Notes under the pieces: model-generated
Seen by the model: the letters and a program-made list of their open reading frames with translations, nothing else
Database searches by the model: none
What the model was told of the DNA's origin: nothing
Source: Sulfurimonas sp.
GTDB lineage: Bacteria > Campylobacterota > Campylobacteria > Campylobacterales > Sulfurimonadaceae
Assembly (NCBI GenBank): GCA_022712775.1
Contig: JAFLJZ010000070.1
Location: 1 to 6,656 of the forward strand
Direction of reading: 5' to 3'
Length of the DNA: 6,656 nucleotides
Part shown: piece by piece, positions 5,935 to 6,656 of the stretch
Position numbering within the stretch: position 1 is the stretch's first letter
Layout: the number at the start of each line of letters is the position of its first letter
Program-made: the position numbers and the translations under genes

Positions 5935-5972
5935 ACTATACGCTACACCTCAGGATAGCTGGAGCGAGAAAG
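5935..5972 (+). repeat. REP-like palindromic unit, copy B (plus orientation)
   Basis: This copy faces copy A across a 10-bp spacer. Its arms CGCTACACCT (5941-5950) and AGCTGGAGCG (5957-5966) pair at 8 of 10 positions. They are followed by the tail GGAGCGAGAAAG (5961-5972), which agrees with copy A's tail at 10 of 12 bases. Several of the mismatches relative to copy A keep the stems paired. Confidence 0.55.
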
Positions 5973-5989
5973 AACTTTCTTCATAGTTT

Positions 5990-6656
5990 TTAGTTAAATA
6001 ATGCCTCGAGTGCATCAACACCATCTTTAGCTTCTTCTATTTCACCAGTTTCTTCATTTGTTGTGTTGTCTGTTTCAACGAGTTCAATGTTGAGACCTGT
6101 TAGCATTGAAGCTAAACGGATGTTTATTCCACTTTTACCAATAGCCTTAGACTTTTGATCAGCAGGAAGTGTGATAATCGCTTTTTCATTTTCGCCTGCT
6201 TCATTTTTAACAACTTCAACGTGTGAGATGATAGCAGGACTCATAGTTCGAGAGATGAAAAGCTCAGTAATATGAGTGTACTCTATACAGTCGATATTTT
6301 CACCAATAAGTTCTTCACTAACAGCGTTGATTCTAACACCTTTAACACCTACTGTTGCTCCAACCGCATCTACCTGAGGATGTGTTGAGATAAGGGCTAT
6401 TTTTGCTCTCTCACCAGGAATACGAGCTGATTTTTCTACGATAACTGTTCCATCTGAAATTTCAGGGACTTCAAGTGCTAAAAGTTCTTCTAAAAATTTA
6501 GGGCTTGTGCGTGAAAGTTCAATTTGAATACCATTTTCTTTGTCCATATTTACACGACGAACTACAGCTTTAATGTGGTCACCAACATCAAATATTTCAC
6601 CTTTTATACGGCTTTTCATTGGTAAAACAGCACGAACTTCATCAATTTCTATGTAT
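5990..6656 (-). CDS. nusA: Transcription termination/antitermination factor NusA, 5' end cut off by window end
   Basis: NusA binds RNA polymerase and nascent RNA and modulates pausing, termination and antitermination. The frame stays open to the window edge beyond the internal ATG at 6619, adding 12 residues (YIEIDEVRAVLP), so 221 residues are visible and the N-terminal polymerase-binding domain is missing. In order there are the end of the S1 domain (to about residue 50, closing with IELSRTSPKFLEELL), KH1 with its GVKG loop (103-106) in VGATVGVKGVRI, and KH2 with GKSG (173-176) in AIGKSGINIRLASMLTG. After KH2 there is only a short acidic tail ending DALEALFN. The C-terminal acidic repeats of the E. 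coli protein are absent, as is usual outside a few proteobacterial groups. It is convergent with the toxin-antitoxin genes. Confidence 0.95.
   Translation of the reverse strand, partial: YIEIDEVRAVLPMKSRIKGEIFDVGDHIKAVVRRVNMDKENGIQIELSRTSPKFLEELLALEVPEISDGTVIVEKSARIPGERAKIALISTHPQVDAVGATVGVKGVRINAVSEELIGENIDCIEYTHITELFISRTMSPAIISHVEVVKNEAGENEKAIITLPADQKSKAIGKSGINIRLASMLTGLNIELVETDNTTNEETGEIEEAKDGVDALEALFN

Larger units (their letters stand above)
5829..5989. other. Gene-free region between antitoxin and nusA
   Basis: This 161-bp gap between convergent genes holds no open frame of note. It is visibly richer in G+C than its surroundings and packed with palindromes (listed separately). There is no canonical T-tailed terminator for either flanking gene. 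The hairpins at 5861-5883 or 5893-5918 may do that job. Confidence 0.7.

Noticed and set aside
5861..5972. CRISPR array or tRNA-like structure
   Set aside because: The palindromic units face each other and differ in sequence, with no evenly spaced direct repeats. No cloverleaf with T-loop and anticodon features could be built.
5990..6619. nusA starting at the ATG at 6619
   Set aside because: The frame continues upstream to the window edge with S1-domain sequence (RAVLP), so this Met is internal and the gene is cut by the window.

Overview
The window looks like chromosomal DNA of a low-GC member of the Campylobacterota (formerly Epsilonproteobacteria), most likely a Sulfurimonas- or Sulfurovum-like sulfur oxidiser. 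The evidence is the arrangement nadD divergent from gap-pgk-tpiA, which I recall from Campylobacter jejuni, together with the short (233 aa) triosephosphate isomerase, the short NusA lacking C-terminal acidic repeats, and the protein character overall. The placement is by gene content and recall; no search was run.

Layout. (1) 1-326, minus: 5' part of nadD (NAD biosynthesis), cut by the window start. (2) 327-401: a 75-bp divergent promoter region in which the nadD -35 and the gap -10 appear to overlap. (3) 402-3324, plus: a compact glycolysis/gluconeogenesis operon, gap-pgk-tpiA, with intergenic gaps of 7 and 18 bp. (4) 3428-4162, plus: an exported outer-membrane protein of the TorF-type putative porin family, with its own promoter and Shine-Dalgarno (SD) site. 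It sits where fabI follows tpiA in C. jejuni. (5) 4254-5213, plus: a stand-alone DppB/OppB-type ABC permease. (6) 5258-5828, plus: a two-gene toxin-antitoxin module (BrnT-like toxin, ribbon-helix-helix antitoxin) with overlapping genes. (7) 5829-5989: a non-coding, relatively GC-rich patch of palindromic units. Two diverged copies face each other as an imperfect inverted repeat, with a possible third copy beside them (REP/MITE-like). (8) 5990-6656, minus: 3' part of nusA, cut by the window end.

The glycolytic genes encode three consecutive steps of the lower/triose part of the pathway and are probably co-transcribed. The later plus-strand genes look like separate accessory units, each with a recognisable promoter.

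The most interesting observation is that the permease gene and the toxin gene share the same unusual 5' geometry. Each has a near-consensus sigma70 promoter whose -10 box ends exactly 6 nt before the ATG, and neither has an SD site. Both therefore look like leaderless mRNAs. In the toxin-antitoxin module this contrasts with a strong AAGGAG site for the antitoxin inside the toxin gene, which suggests a way of setting the toxin:antitoxin ratio by initiation mode. The second notable item is the inverted pair of palindromic repeats separating the toxin-antitoxin module from nusA.
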